Assembly: GCA_017591395.1 (NCBI GenBank) | Contig: WEDG01007603.1 | Location: forward strand, 1-64,000 | Direction of reading: 5' to 3' | DNA length: 64,000 nt | Origin: Schistocephalus solidus | Taxonomy: Eukaryota; Platyhelminthes; Cestoda; Diphyllobothriidea; Diphyllobothriidae | In this document: piece after piece, positions 35,571 through 47,600 of the stretch | Position numbering within the stretch: position 1 is the first letter of the stretch | Layout: every line of letters begins with the position of its first letter | Notes under the pieces: generated by a model | Database searches by the model: none | Told to the model about the DNA's origin: nothing | What the model saw: the letters and a program-made list of their open reading frames with translations, nothing else | Translations under genes and position numbers: made by a program

Positions 35571-38357
35571 AGGTGTAACCTGCATTTTTTGTTCTCCTTA
35601 AACTTTTATGATGGCAAACCACCGAAATGGACGATAGCTGTTGTCACCCACTAATGGGTTCGTTCCAAATTCAGCACTTCTGCTCATTTAGGTTCGCTTC
35701 TCTGAACCTGACAACAAAAAGAGTCAGATAAAGAGGTGGCATTCAAAAGCGAATGATTGATTCTTCGATCTTCTCAATTGAAAGACAAACGAGAGATCAC
35801 ATCAAATGTATATCAGCCAACGGAGTTGTCTTATCAGCTGAATAGTTTAAATGAGTTTGATTCAAGGCGCGCGTACCAAACCATTAAATGTTGATCTTTT
35901 CACGGTTAAAGTGTAACGCAAAATGTTTAGACAGTGCCTTGCCAATGCTAACCAAATATAAATTCTAAATAGACTGAACAGATTGTTAAAATGGAGTTAA
36001 TACTAACTTTTGGTGCGAGCCTGGGATGGGTTGGAGTGATCGATTGTCGGTAAAGAGGCCGGTACTCCCTTCCATTCTCAACCGCTGACTCGTTTCCCCG
36101 CAGTTATCGTCACCGCATATCGTATCGTTGTCTCCCTTTCAATGTCAGCATCCCCTCGTCCCGACCCTGCAGTTGCCCACAGTGCTGCACTCCACTAGTT
36201 ATTCAACTGACATGAGAGCATTTCCCCACTCCATATGGGACATGTCTGCATGTAACGCTCCCTTCCCTATTTTTTTTGTACACTTTCATGCATTTATATT
36301 TTTCTTACAATAAGAACCAGTTTACTACATTGTTGTTTGTTCTATTGACTGCTGCATTCGCGTGATCGGCATGGCGCTTAGCGACTCTGTTAAGTACTCG
36401 CACCAACTAAAAACGACTGTAGGTGCTTTACTCGCCCGTGTCTGTGTGCCAACCTTGAAGTCTTCGGCGCCTACAACGGCTCTTGGAGGGTTTGCCCCAA
36501 GGTTCTTGAGCTCACTTAAAGAATGGCAGATGTCAGAGGGCAATCCTTTTATTTAAACTTCGCCCCTTTGTGCAACTTGCTGCCTTTTCGTTATTAACTT
36601 CATTGATAGCTCTGATATGTGCTAAAATAGTATAGTATACTATATTATAGTATACATATCACAGGAGTCAATATTGTCAAGTGTGTATGCGCATATCATG
36701 CCAACAAATAGAAAAATAACACTTTCGAATAGCATAATATACTGAAAAAGAGTAATAAACGACCCACGAGCGAGGCAGTTACACGATTTCTCAATGGCAT
36801 ATTACCATATGGACCTTTGAAAGCATTTCGAGTTATTTATTGCCATCCAACTGCTCGTCTACCCGTTATTACCACATATTTAAAAAGCGATTATTGAAAC
36901 TCTTTACCCCCCTCTGCAAAATTGGAATGTTATATGGCAGTAAACACGCGCTTTACAATGTGCATCGCGGGCCAGTTTTGGATAGCGTGCAGCATCGTAA
37001 CCACGTTGACTCGATTTCATTGCTTTTCTCTGAAAACGTTCACAGCCAGCAGCTGGACATGTAAGGGAGGTTGACATAAAAATAGATGCACAAAGAGAGC
37101 CGCCTAGATCTTGACTATCTCAGAAACCTGACGGTGGTTCATTGGCTATAGATATTTTCTCTCTTGAGTGGTACAAGTGTCACTTCACTTGAAATACAAT
37201 ATGCATTAGTAGCGCACATTTTGATCCCGACAATGTGGTCGCTGTGTACATTGCCATTTCATCATCTTGAGAAAGATTTCTTGACCGTTTTTGAAACTGA
37301 TATTTGAACTGCAACTGACTGCGCACTTTTGCCTTACACTTTTTTATAGGTGTGTATGTTGACCATTGAATGGCTCGTGTGTTTTCATCAAAAGTAGTTA
37401 ACCCTTGACGATAGCACTGGGGGCGCAGGGGTTTCCGCCACCCTCGAACCGTATTCTTCTCCGTATTAAGTCTGGGCTTTAACCTCGGCTATGCAACCTA
37501 GACTTGAACTAGCATTGACCAATGACGGCAGACAGGTCAGTGTCAATTCCACTGTGCTTGCTGTCTTTGTCGGCCACACTTATCCATCGTTGAATGCTAG
37601 TTTCCATGCGACCACCGGCTTGGGCTCTAGACTAAGCTTCAAGGCGTAGCAGCGCATGCCACTTCTACATGACTTTTTAAGTTCTTCAAACAGTCGGTTG
37701 TACCTCTGTTAGAATATCTTGTACGTCCATAGCTGCTGGTGTGTGATTACGTGCATCTCCTGTTTAAGACCCACTAGAGCACTACCTATGCCCGTTGGGC
37801 CTTCGAGTGACAATACTCCGAAGTAGTCTGGATGTGTAGATGTACGAGACACGCATTGTGTCCCAGGACGCTTCATTGTTAATCAGATTTATCCCTAAAC
37901 AAGAAGACAACTTGTGCTTTGCCAAAATTTCGGTAATTTTTCACAAATTTAGCCGATTTTTGCGCTAAGAAGTCTAACTTGACCACTGGAACCAACGGGG
38001 TTTTGCAACAGTTTTTTTAATATCATATCACATAATGGTAATGATCAAAAATGGTTGATCCACAAGTCAAAGGCTATTAAAATTGTGTTTTCACGAACTC
38101 TGTTTGGCTTCAGGAATGCAGCACGTTTATCCATTCGCATAATCAAACCTTCAAATTTTCTTTCAAGGTATTCCGTGCTTGTTGAATAGCTCCCTTCAGT
38201 TGGCACTTCAATTGCTAAGTTTGAATTGCAATATACATGCCTGGATAATGTTCCCTATATGGTGTCAGTTGACATCCAACATGTGCTCAGAGGTGGCTAA
38301 GGCATTGTATCGGTTGGGTTGCTGGGTTGTATTTATGCCATCTTTTTGCATCCTAAT
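35571..38357. other. Unassigned intergenic stretch
   Basis: No supported gene. There is a short AT palindrome near 36633-36655 (GTATACTATATTATAGTATAC). The rest has no recognisable coding or repeat signal. Confidence 0.4.
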
Positions 38358-39224
38358 GACAGTTCGACCGTCGATTTCGACGAGGTCCACCGTATGTTCC
38401 ACACCAGGAGGTGCAGGGACGGTGACTTGCTCATGATTTAGTTGAAAGTGATAGTAGCCTTGCGCTGCAACTACCACACTCTCTCTTCCTCCCCCACCTG
38501 AACCCGGTGTCATGACAGAGTGAAGAATACCGGAGGCGGGAGAAAGCGCAGGTTGCTGGCGCGACCGGAGCCACCCCTGGGCGTACCATCACACCTGGCT
38601 CGGATCCCACGGAGTGAGAGTGCCATAAAGGCCACATTAAGAAGGAGCCATTACAGCCTGTCTCTCAGTCCGCCAGTCAGCCACTCCACACAAAACACAA
38701 ATTGGGCTGACCACGCGGTCCGAGTTATTCCGTCAGTTGGCAAACTTCCCAGCCACGGCTTTTAGCGCACCGTGATAGGTTCAAGTGCGTCAGATCGTTT
38801 ATAGTGAGGCAAATGCGCTGAGCTGTTGACCTCACTCTCTCCTCCACCCTCACAATCAGACCACCATCCTAGCCGATCAGTTGTCTGATGTGGGAGTGGG
38901 CGCATTGGCTGACGGGTCGGCGAACCCGTTTTCGCGCGCCACAGCATGACCTGGCCTCATAACGCACACACCAGGATTTACTTACTCAGGGGATATGGAG
39001 GAGCCATCGGCGTCTGACTCCCATGCAACTGGTCAGCCACTCGACACTTACAGGACACACACTGGGCCGATGGCGTGGTCTGGTGTAAGCGTCAGATTGG
39101 CAGCCTTCTAAGCCACGGTTTATAGGATACCGTGATTTAATCAGGTATATTATGATGATTTTGTGGGTGTTGTCTATGTATTAGTGTAGATGGTGTGCGC
39201 TGATGTGGCTTAGCCTCTAGTAGT

Positions 39225-40030
39225 TTACCGCAGGTTGTCGTGGAGGCGCATGTGTCCTAATAGGCCCATGCGGTGTGTAAATGTGCGGGAGCAGTGAGGG
39301 CCGTGGAGGCCGGCGCGGCGACTGTATGCCGGAGCCCCAGGCACTGGTTCACCAGCCTCCGTGTGATGGATTCGCAGGTGACAAACCAGGCCGATGCGTG
39401 AGTTGAAGTTGCGGGAGTAGTGTGGGCAGGAGAAATCTTTAGAGACTGGGGGGGATGTCATTCATGGGATTGGGGGTGGCAGTGGCGGTAAGAATGGCAG
39501 GAGAGGAGGGTGTGCATGGTGTATCGGTGTTGTCGGCATTGCGGTGAATTCCGCTGTCATGAATGCGCATGTGACCGAATGGGCCCATGTGATGAGTGAA
39601 TGTGCGAGGACAGTGAGGGCAGTGGAGGCGGCGATCTCTGCTGTATGTTAGTGCTCCAGGCACTAGTTCACCAGTCTCTGTACGATGGATTTGCAAGTGA
39701 CCGACCAGGCCGATGAGTGAGGTAAATGTGCGGTTGCATTGAGGACAGCTTAGGAGAGAGTCCCCATCGCTGATGGTGGTGGTGTTGGTGGCAGTGTAGG
39801 CGAAGGCGGTGGTGGGGGTAGCAGGCGATGAGTAGAGGGATGTGGTCTCTATGATGGTGGGAGTAATGGAATTGATGCCAGGAGTAAGGGTGGGAGAGTT
39901 TGAAGGAGGGTTGGCAGAATTTGACGTAGAAGTTGGAATTGTCGGATTGTTGGTGCATTGCGTCCGACGATGTGCAACCAGGTCGATTCGTGCGCGGAAG
40001 ATGCGTTGTCAGCGCAGGCATGTTGGCAGG
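39225..40030 (-). pseudogene. RTE-ZF C2H2 zinc-finger tail
   Basis: Continuing in the RT frame: a first finger with CLR-stop-QRIFRARIDLVAH..TQC (second Cys codon changed to TGA), then Thr/Pro/Ser-rich linkers. Further fingers are CPHCPRTFTHHMGPFGHMRI with a final His (intact, about 39600), CPHYSRNFNSRIGLVCHLRI and GPHCSRTFTHRMGLLGHMRL. Fingers come in pairs joined by HRTETGELVPGA-type linkers. Likely role: nucleic-acid binding by the retroelement protein. Confidence 0.8.
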
Positions 40031-40032
40031 GC

Positions 40033-40536
40033 CTAGGCATCGACTATGTTGGTCTGGGGCGCTGTTGACTTTCGTGCCGCTTTTTTGGCCTTGGCGGCGG
40101 CGATCCGGTTGGCCTCATACATTGCTGAACCAGTCTTCACGGATCTTCTCCATGCCGGTCTATCCTGGGCGAGGTCTTCACAGGTCACCAGGTTGATTTG
40201 CAGTTGCTTCAGCGATTTCTTCAAAGTGTCCTTGTGGCGTCGTTTTTGACCTCCCTGTCGGTGAGCACCCGTAGTGACATCGCCGTAGAAAAGTCGTTTG
40301 GGTAGTCGCTCGTCGTCCATTCTCACCAAGTGACCGCTCCATCGCAGTTGCACTTGCCTCAGCATGGCGTAGATGCTGATGCTTCCGGTCCGCTCCGCGA
40401 CTTCCGTATCCGGGATCCTGTCTTGCCATCTCAGCTTCAGTATTCTGCGGATGCAGCTTAGATGGGAGTAATTCAGCTTCCTGGCTTGGTTCGAGTAGAC
40501 GGTCCAGGTCTCCGCTCCGTAAAGGATTGTCGTCAA
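40033..40536 (-). pseudogene. RTE-ZF C-terminal domain after the RT
   Basis: Encodes [60 protein letters not shown] and [18 protein letters not shown]. This is the conserved thumb and C-terminal region of RTE-like proteins. Its frame runs through a TAG at 40033-40035 straight into zinc-finger sequence. Confidence 0.85.
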
Positions 40537-40572
40537 GACGACGGCCTTCTACATCTTCAGTTTGGTGTTCAG

Positions 40573-41430
40573 CTAAATACCGTAGCGATTCCACACGGAG
40601 GCCTGCAGCCTGCCGAAGTCCTGACTGGCTTCGGGGATACGTTGGGCAACCTCGTCATCGATTCTCGTGTTGCGTGACAGCGAGCTTCCTAGATAAGCGT
40701 AGGTTTCCACGTTTTTGAGTTGAGCACCGTTGACATTGATTCGGGGAGGATTGTATTCCGCGATGGGTGGCGGCTGGTGCATGACAACCGTTTTGACTGT
40801 ACTGATTGTTAATCCAAAATCGGCGCAGCTTGCGGCGAAGAGGTCCATACTCCTTTGAATGTCCTCCTCCGTCACGGTGTTAAGGGCGCAGTCGTCCGCA
40901 AAGAGCAAGTCATGAACTGCAGTCGTAGACACATGCATTGAAACCTGCATACGCCGACTGTTGAGAAGGTGTCCATCAGTTCTATAGGCCATGTGGATAC
41001 CAGGCTATTCACGGTAGGCGTCCATCAGCATAGCCGAGAACACTAGACTGAGGAGGTTTGGGGCCAATACGCAGCCCTGCTTCACTCCGTTGGTCACTGC
41101 GAATGCTTCGGATACCGCACCGTTGTCAGTGACGCGCGCCGTCATCCCATCATGAAGCTGACGCATCATGTGCGTGAACCGCTCATGACAGCCGAATTTC
41201 TGCATGACTTTCCGCAGTCCGTCGCGATTCACCGTGTCAAAGGCTTTCTTCAGATCCACGAAGGTAGTGTATAGGTTAGTTCGCATCTCCTGACACTTCT
41301 CTTGTAGCTGGTGGGCGGCAAAGATCATATCGGTTGTCTCGCGGTGTCGGCGGAAGCCACATTGGCTTTCCGGAAGCAGGCCCTGCTCTAGGTGTTCATT
41401 CAGACGATTTAGAATGATACGGGCCGACAT
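40573..41430 (-). pseudogene. RTE-ZF reverse transcriptase core
   Basis: Minus-strand motifs are ILNRLNEHLEQGLLPESQCG, FRRHRETTDMIF, TFVDLKKAFDTVNRDGL (motif A), GVKQGCVLAPNLLSLVFSAM (motif B), LLFADDCALN (motif C, both Asp present) and TVKTVVMHQPPP (motif D), then YLGSSLSRNTRIDDEVAQRI. The frame is interrupted between MLMDAYRE (41005) and MAYRTDGH (40992), where the expected DERPGIRI-type stretch is damaged. Confidence 0.88.
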
Positions 41431-41799
41431 CTGAAGAAGGCTGCTTTGGTGGCGTCAGTCCGAAGGTCCATGTAGGCTTTGTGTAGTCCATTCTTCTCCG
41501 CGAGTAACTTGCTGATATTTGCGTCATTGTCGTCAAACCAGTCCTGGTGTTGATGGCGTGCACGTCCGAGGACTTCGAGGGCGGTGGACTGGATTACATT
41601 TTGCAGTTGACTTCATCGTGTCTCCACGATAGCGTTATCATCTGGAGCATGTAGGTCCTCTAGTTTCTCTGTTATTTGGTTGCTGAAATCAAAACAGTGA
41701 GCAGGCAAATTCAATAAAAGAGTATTTAACTTACCTGACGGTCGCTTACCTTGGTTTTTTTCGTCGGGGTTGCAGTCGGAGCCTCATCTGGGAGATGAC

Positions 41800-42430
41800 G
41801 AGGTGGTGATCTGTCCAACCATTGGCATCGTGGATCGCCTAGGTTACCAGCACGTCCTGTTGATCTCGCCTCCGGACGAGAACATAGTCCAGCAGATGCC
41901 AGCGCCGCGACCGATGATGAATCCACGTGGCCTTCTCCCGCGTCGGAAGGTGGAAGGTGTTGGTAAGCAGGAAACGGTGTTCCGCACACGTTTGCAGAAG
42001 AAGGAGGCCGTTATCGTTACAGCTACCGAGACCATGGGGACTGAGCACTCCCTGCCAGGCAGAGTGGTCCGTCCAGACGCGGGCGTTGAAGTCACCAATG
42101 ACAGTTAACTTGTCCACCTTCGGCACAGTCGCCAGCAGGGCCTGCAGGTCCTCGTAGAATTTGTCCTTCGCCGCATCAGAGCTCGTCATTGGGGGGAGCG
42201 TAGACGCTGATGATGGTAACGAACTGGTCTCCCCGAAGAGGCAGGCGGAGGCTCATCAGGCGATCATTGATACTCTGCTGCAGACAGGGCAGACGTCCCA
42301 CGATGTCGTTCCGGATGGCAAAGGCAACACTAGCGTCGCATCGCTCTGCCTGCTCAGAGAATCGGGTCTCGCTGAGAGCAGCAATGTGCACCTTGTAGCG
42401 CGCCAGTTCCCGAGCGACTAGCACCATCCT
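41800..42430 (-). pseudogene. RTE-ZF endonuclease domain
   Basis: Minus-strand motifs are [20 protein letters not shown] (catalytic Glu in SETR), [31 protein letters not shown] (GDFN), [20 protein letters not shown] and LLDYVLVRR (the D of the usual IDY appears as L). This is an APE-type endonuclease that nicks target DNA for target-primed reverse transcription. The domain is broken by a frame change near 42185. Confidence 0.85.
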
Positions 42431-43089
42431 TCGTTTCGGCCGGTTTCTCCTAGGATTGTCTTAAAAGGAACGAACATTCCAGGCTGCTAGTGTGACTGGA
42501 CTCACCCGTGCAGCCTGGAGGGTATGGCGAGGGGATGGGGACGGGGTTATTGTTGTTTGTTTGTGTTTTACGACCGCTTCTTTTGTGATCTGCTAGCCGC
42601 GGCCGGTTGCAAAAGACGTGATAACCAGCATTTGTTTAGGGCACCTTTTCTAGCCCCTTCCTCAGCGAGGAGGCAAGCAGTGCTGTCCCTAAATAGGGCT
42701 GCTCGGACATCCCAGACGGCTGCCGAACTCCACTATGGGTCACGCTTTTGTTTTAGTTGGAGAACGACCCGTGTTAGCCTGGGTCGCCTACGGGCTTGCT
42801 GTCGCCCCCACCGTATGACTTTTTGGGAGGGGGGAGGTGGGAAGTTCGGGAGTCAGACATACCGGGTGTGGAGGCACACACAACACCGTAGACACTCACC
42901 TGGTTTAGCCCGCCGGTCGTGACGGTTGCCCGGGGTGTGTCCACTGGGAAGAACCCAACTTCGAGGAGCCACAGGTGAGAGTTGGGTACCAGTTAGAGGC
43001 GGCCACAGAAGCATTTACCGCCTGTACGAGACAAATGAAGCGACCAATGGCTGTGTGTTACTACCCCTAACTAGTACCCCTACACCCCT

Positions 43090-44475
43090 GCATCCTAATA
43101 TTACTACCTTGTCCACGCAAAAGTGGTCGCAAAGTATCCTATCATGCAGCATTTTCCTTATTTTGTCCATAAAGTGGTGGTCCTCTAATTGATAGACAGC
43201 CTGTATCCATTAAAGTGGACAAAGCTAGTGAGGGTATGCATCCAATTCCCAGATGCTTGGCCATGAGCTAGTATCTCCTGTGTGGTTAGGACTGCGACTA
43301 TCGCTCTTTTACTCTTGGTTGGTCAGTTTTAAAGCTAAAACGGCGCAGGCAAAAGAGATTTTTGGAGGACGCTAGGGGTACTAAATTACCCCAGCCCAAC
43401 TTGCCAAGCCCTTTTAATGACTTTATAAGGTCGACCAACAGTATTTGCTGCACGAAAGGAGTCAGAGTGATCTTCGTTGAATCTGTTGCCTTTAATTAGA
43501 ATATAACTACCAATAAAGCCATATTAGCATTTTATTGGTTAGTTATGTTCGCCTGCTATGACCATTCTGACGAGCTGACGTCCACCACTGAAACACCTGC
43601 ATGCTTGGCAGCCTACGTAAAAAATCACACCAGGTAAGGAAAACTGTTTCGAGATCTGGATGGCAGTGGTATCCAGGCTGGCAGTGTCCATGAAATCTTT
43701 CCCAGATTATCGTATGATGCTATGAGGTACCCAGCGAACTTCACTATGCTTTACAAACGAATCGAACTGAATGAATTATTTTATTGGCGTGGCTTTGCGT
43801 CTTTAATGCCAATTATCCTTGCTTATGCAGCGATTAAAAAGTAAAGTATCTAATCGATCTAACCGATCGCAACGTGGTTGTACTGTTGAATTTGCTATGT
43901 GGGGAGGCATGCTGACCTCCCTCACCATGATCATGTCCTATTCTATGTTCTTTTGAAATTTGTATCAGGCGAAGCACTGCCTACTGGAAAGATTGAAACT
44001 ACTTGATAAGTTATCCCTTCAAAGAGCTTGGTTACTTCTTAGATGCAAAAGAGGAGGCGAAGCCCAGCAAACCCTGTCAGTTAAATACAATTGCTCACTG
44101 TTTAACCGATACTCTGCCGTATGAAACACCGTATTTTCCAGTACAATCTCAAAAAATAAAATATTTCGAAAAGATGTTTAATTGAATCCTATAAAAAATT
44201 CTCCAAGAGTTGCGATGCCCACATATAACGGAAATCGTCTATAGTCATAATACCTTTACGAACCAAAATCAACTAACAATCGTTTAAAAGCACAATTGAT
44301 GCATAGGAAGTTAAAGAAATCCACTGTCAACCAGTGTCACATTTGTGCGTTACTTTCGTTTGCGTCCACACCAAAAGAAATGTTTTGTCGTACGATAAAA
44401 TACTTGCAATGCGTAGAACATTGCGAAAAGAAGGAATTTTGTCGTCGCCTGTCTCATAATATTTTTCATTTTTTG
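43090..44475. other. SLC25A26 upstream region
   Basis: AT-rich, with no recognised element. The promoter and 5' UTR should lie here; no TATA or initiator could be singled out. Confidence 0.4.
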
Positions 44476-44686
44476 ATGCAGTCATTACCAACGGAACCGT
44501 TGAGCCATAAAAGGGCAGTCGCCCTGATATCAGGTGCGAGCGCCGGCCTCTTCGTTGACCTTATTCTCTATCCCCTCGACACCATCAAGACGAGACTCCA
44601 AAGCGCTGCTTGGGCAGTCAAGCCTTCCGGCAAGCTTCAGCTTTTCGCTGGTCTTCCTGCCGTTGCTCTCGGTTCTGCACCCGCTG
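44476..44686 (+). CDS. SLC25A26: SLC25A26 exon 1 (first carrier repeat)
   Basis: Encodes [20 protein letters not shown], the first transmembrane helix, the [16 protein letters not shown] signature and [14 protein letters not shown]. It ends at a GTATGT donor in phase 1. The open frame continues upstream of the ATG to 44296, but the human N-terminus fits the ATG at 44476. Confidence 0.92.
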
Positions 44687-47600
44687 GTATGTTCATTTGT
44701 TTGCTTGCAATCTTACTCTGTTAGCACTGTTATTCGTTTTGAACGGAAATTAATTGATTGCCCCATTTAGCCATTCAGTTACGACAGTTCACTTTTTACT
44801 TCCTTATATAAATGCTTAACGTTGTGAATACCCTCACCCTTCATGATATGATTGGCTTTTAAAAAGGCAACTTTATCACTAATGCTTCCAGTTGAAGGGG
44901 TACTTTCAAACATCTACTGTCTCAACCATTTTTTGTTTTAAAACATGGTTCGATGGGTTGCATAGACTTGGATGTAAAAATTCCGACATATCCATCTTGT
45001 TGTGGGGCGCCATAAATGAAGTAGAGATTATCAGAATACCGTGCGACTTAATCACTTAACGGAACCACAGGTTTTGGAAATAAAACGGTGTTCCCTTTAT
45101 GATAATAGTGTTGACTACCTAGTGTTATCAAGTCAGGTTCATAAACACTGGAGGCGACCACCTCCGCTTTCTTCAGGGCCAGTTTATTTAGTAGGTTTCA
45201 AAATTATTTAAAACATAACTTGCTTTGCTGGTAAAACTTCTTATCTCTTAACCCCTCTTTGGTATGGACTGTAAAAATGAAGCATTTTAACATCAGCTAC
45301 TGCGTATTCTTTAGTCTGCGTTTTTCAAAACATTTTATAACTACTGCGAGGAGTAAACTTCGTTCGTGAGTAGGATAGTTCTTGACCTCTAAGCATTTTG
45401 AAGGATAGACGGTTGTGCTGGTAATCATGACAGTTTTGTTTCGGCTCGAATATGTGTAGTAAAATAAATCACACAGCCAGAAAACATGGGCCTCCAGTTC
45501 TGATGATATTTAGGAAATAACGTTTTATAAGGAATTTTAGACGACAATTAGGTGTTGCCTCATGCGTTATTAGCCGAAAACGTATCATGATATGTCTACT
45601 AATTGAGTCCTTGGCTATTGCTCAGTGGGAACTCTTTCCCGAATTATGAAGAATTTGTCAATCTGCCTGAGCTGAATTGTGTGGTCACTGCCGCCATCTG
45701 CTTTTGCGTACGTACATGTCCGAGCACGCCGGGCCACTTCAATTTAGTCTTCTGTGCTTCACGTGCTGCCGTCAACGGCTGCACAACTATATATGATGAG
45801 GGCTGGAGTGTTTTAGAATAGACACGACTTGCAGGCCTAAACTATGTCCAATACCACCAAAGATCCTTTATCAGCGACAGACTTTCCACTTTATGCCGCC
45901 ACCATTTTCGCCGCACACTCGCATATACTGACCGAAATTAAACCAGCCTTAGTTAAAACACGTTTTTTTAAAGCACATCAGATGCCGGACCACCTGAAGC
46001 GTCATCTCAAGCACTGCTAGTTCAATGAAAAGACTCGATTTTTTAGGTGTATCTACTCTATTCCATGTGCCATAACAAGCACATATAGCCAACGTTCGCC
46101 GATAGCGCCATCATGGGACGCGACGTTCCGGCGAGTGCATTTTATCCGGCGTCGGACTGGGACGGAAATATTGTTGTCCCTTCCGAGCGCCGCAGCATAT
46201 TCATGGATTCTGACTCTGTGCATCGGGGTAGCCTGCTATCTACCATGTTGAATAATGATACGCCACAAAAATTTACATGCACTAACAAAAAACCAATGCC
46301 CAAGGTCCGCTTGAATCACAAGAAGACTGACTTCATCAGTATCACTTTTGGCGTCCAGCGGAGTTCTGTTATCACGTCAATGTTAAACTGCGTCGTTGAC
46401 AGAGTTCTTCACACCACGTTGACCAACCGAGTGGGTTGAGGCCCTTACTATGCGAATATTAAATAAGCTGAGGACGCTGTGGTATTGGGAATTTTATTTG
46501 CAGGAATGAAATGTGCGCTGTCCTCGCTAACTGAATGCAGCGGATCCAGCTTTAAAGTCAATTTTCCAAGACCAGGTCGCTTCGGTAGGAGTTACCTTGA
46601 CGGTCACAGTAAGCAGTTAGGCGCTTAGGTCGGTTGCGGTTTCTGTGATTCTGGGTTGAACTTTATGCCTAGCTGGCAGAATTAGGTTAAAGCGGGCCAT
46701 CGGATCAACCGGACATGCGTGGTACCTAAGGCTGACCTCGTAGTCTTATCGGGTCCTGTGGTCTTCAGTCTGTGGGACGAGCGTACCAAATGGCTCATTT
46801 TAGCCTCGAGGCCTGACTTTAGTTCACCGTAATTTAGGGCGACTATTCTTGGTTTGGTGAACGCACAACAAGGAGCCAACGCATTTATTTATTCCGTGCT
46901 TTGTGTCATCGGAACAAGATGGCGTTATATGACAACAGATATCTGAATATGCGTCTAGTTACAAACAGTTTTTGAAGAGTAACCATCGTTGCATCTCACT
47001 AAAGTAAAGATGAACGCTGAACAGGTGTTATAGGTCGAGGAGTGGGGTGATGGTAGTCAGCGAGACCATATATTTGAAGTAAGCAGTGTGTTTTGACCCC
47101 CATTTTGCAGCTACCGGATCGAGCGGCCCTGATATTGTGTGCTTCGTTAGAGAGGCAGACTCCGCAGGGCTAGGCAGACCGGTATCGTCACCTATTTACT
47201 AAGTGAACTTCTTACTTCGCCGCCATCAATCGCCAGCACCACCCTCCTTGCCGCAAATGTCGTGTCGATCCCAGCGACGACCGCAACCAACAGCACTACT
47301 TCTACTCCCACCATCGCTGAGACCACGCCCGACGCCCTTTTAGCCAATACCCTCACCACCATCGCCAGCAAGGGGGACTCGCTCCCAACCTGTGATCATT
47401 GCCAGTGCACACACACCTCACGCATCGCCCTGATCGGGCACTTTTGAATCCATCTTACAGAGGCTGGTGAACCCGTACCAACAGCAGCAACCTACCGCAC
47501 CCACTCCAACTGTCCGTACTGTCCACGCACCTTCACTCACCTATTCGGAAACATGCGCTTCATGAAGACCTGCGGTAGAACACTGCCAGCTGTATCACAT

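Larger units (their letters stand above)
38358..43089 (-). mobile_element. Near full-length RTE-ZF retrotransposon
   Basis: Order from right to left on the minus strand: 5' leader 43089-42440, apurinic-type endonuclease 42430-41800, RT 41430-40573, RT C-terminal domain 40536-40033, C2H2 tail 40030-39225, 3' UTR 39220-38358, total about 4.7 kb. Both ends are defined by comparison with other copies (5' end with bases 1-45, 3' end with 13051 and 15427). Several frameshifts and stops make it inactive, but most blocks are long and well preserved, so it is the best reference copy in the window. Confidence 0.88.

Noticed and set aside
36633..36655. AT palindrome as a regulatory site
   Set aside because: Short low-complexity palindrome without any gene nearby.
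44296..44475. Upstream extension of the SLC25A26 N-terminus
   Set aside because: The open frame continues, but SAM carriers start only about 10-15 residues before the first helix, which fits the ATG at 44476.
46113..46439. 108-codon open stretch in SLC25A26 intron 1
   Set aside because: Overlaps a dispersed repeat shared with about 54015-54190, has no motif, and does not fit the splice phases of the gene.
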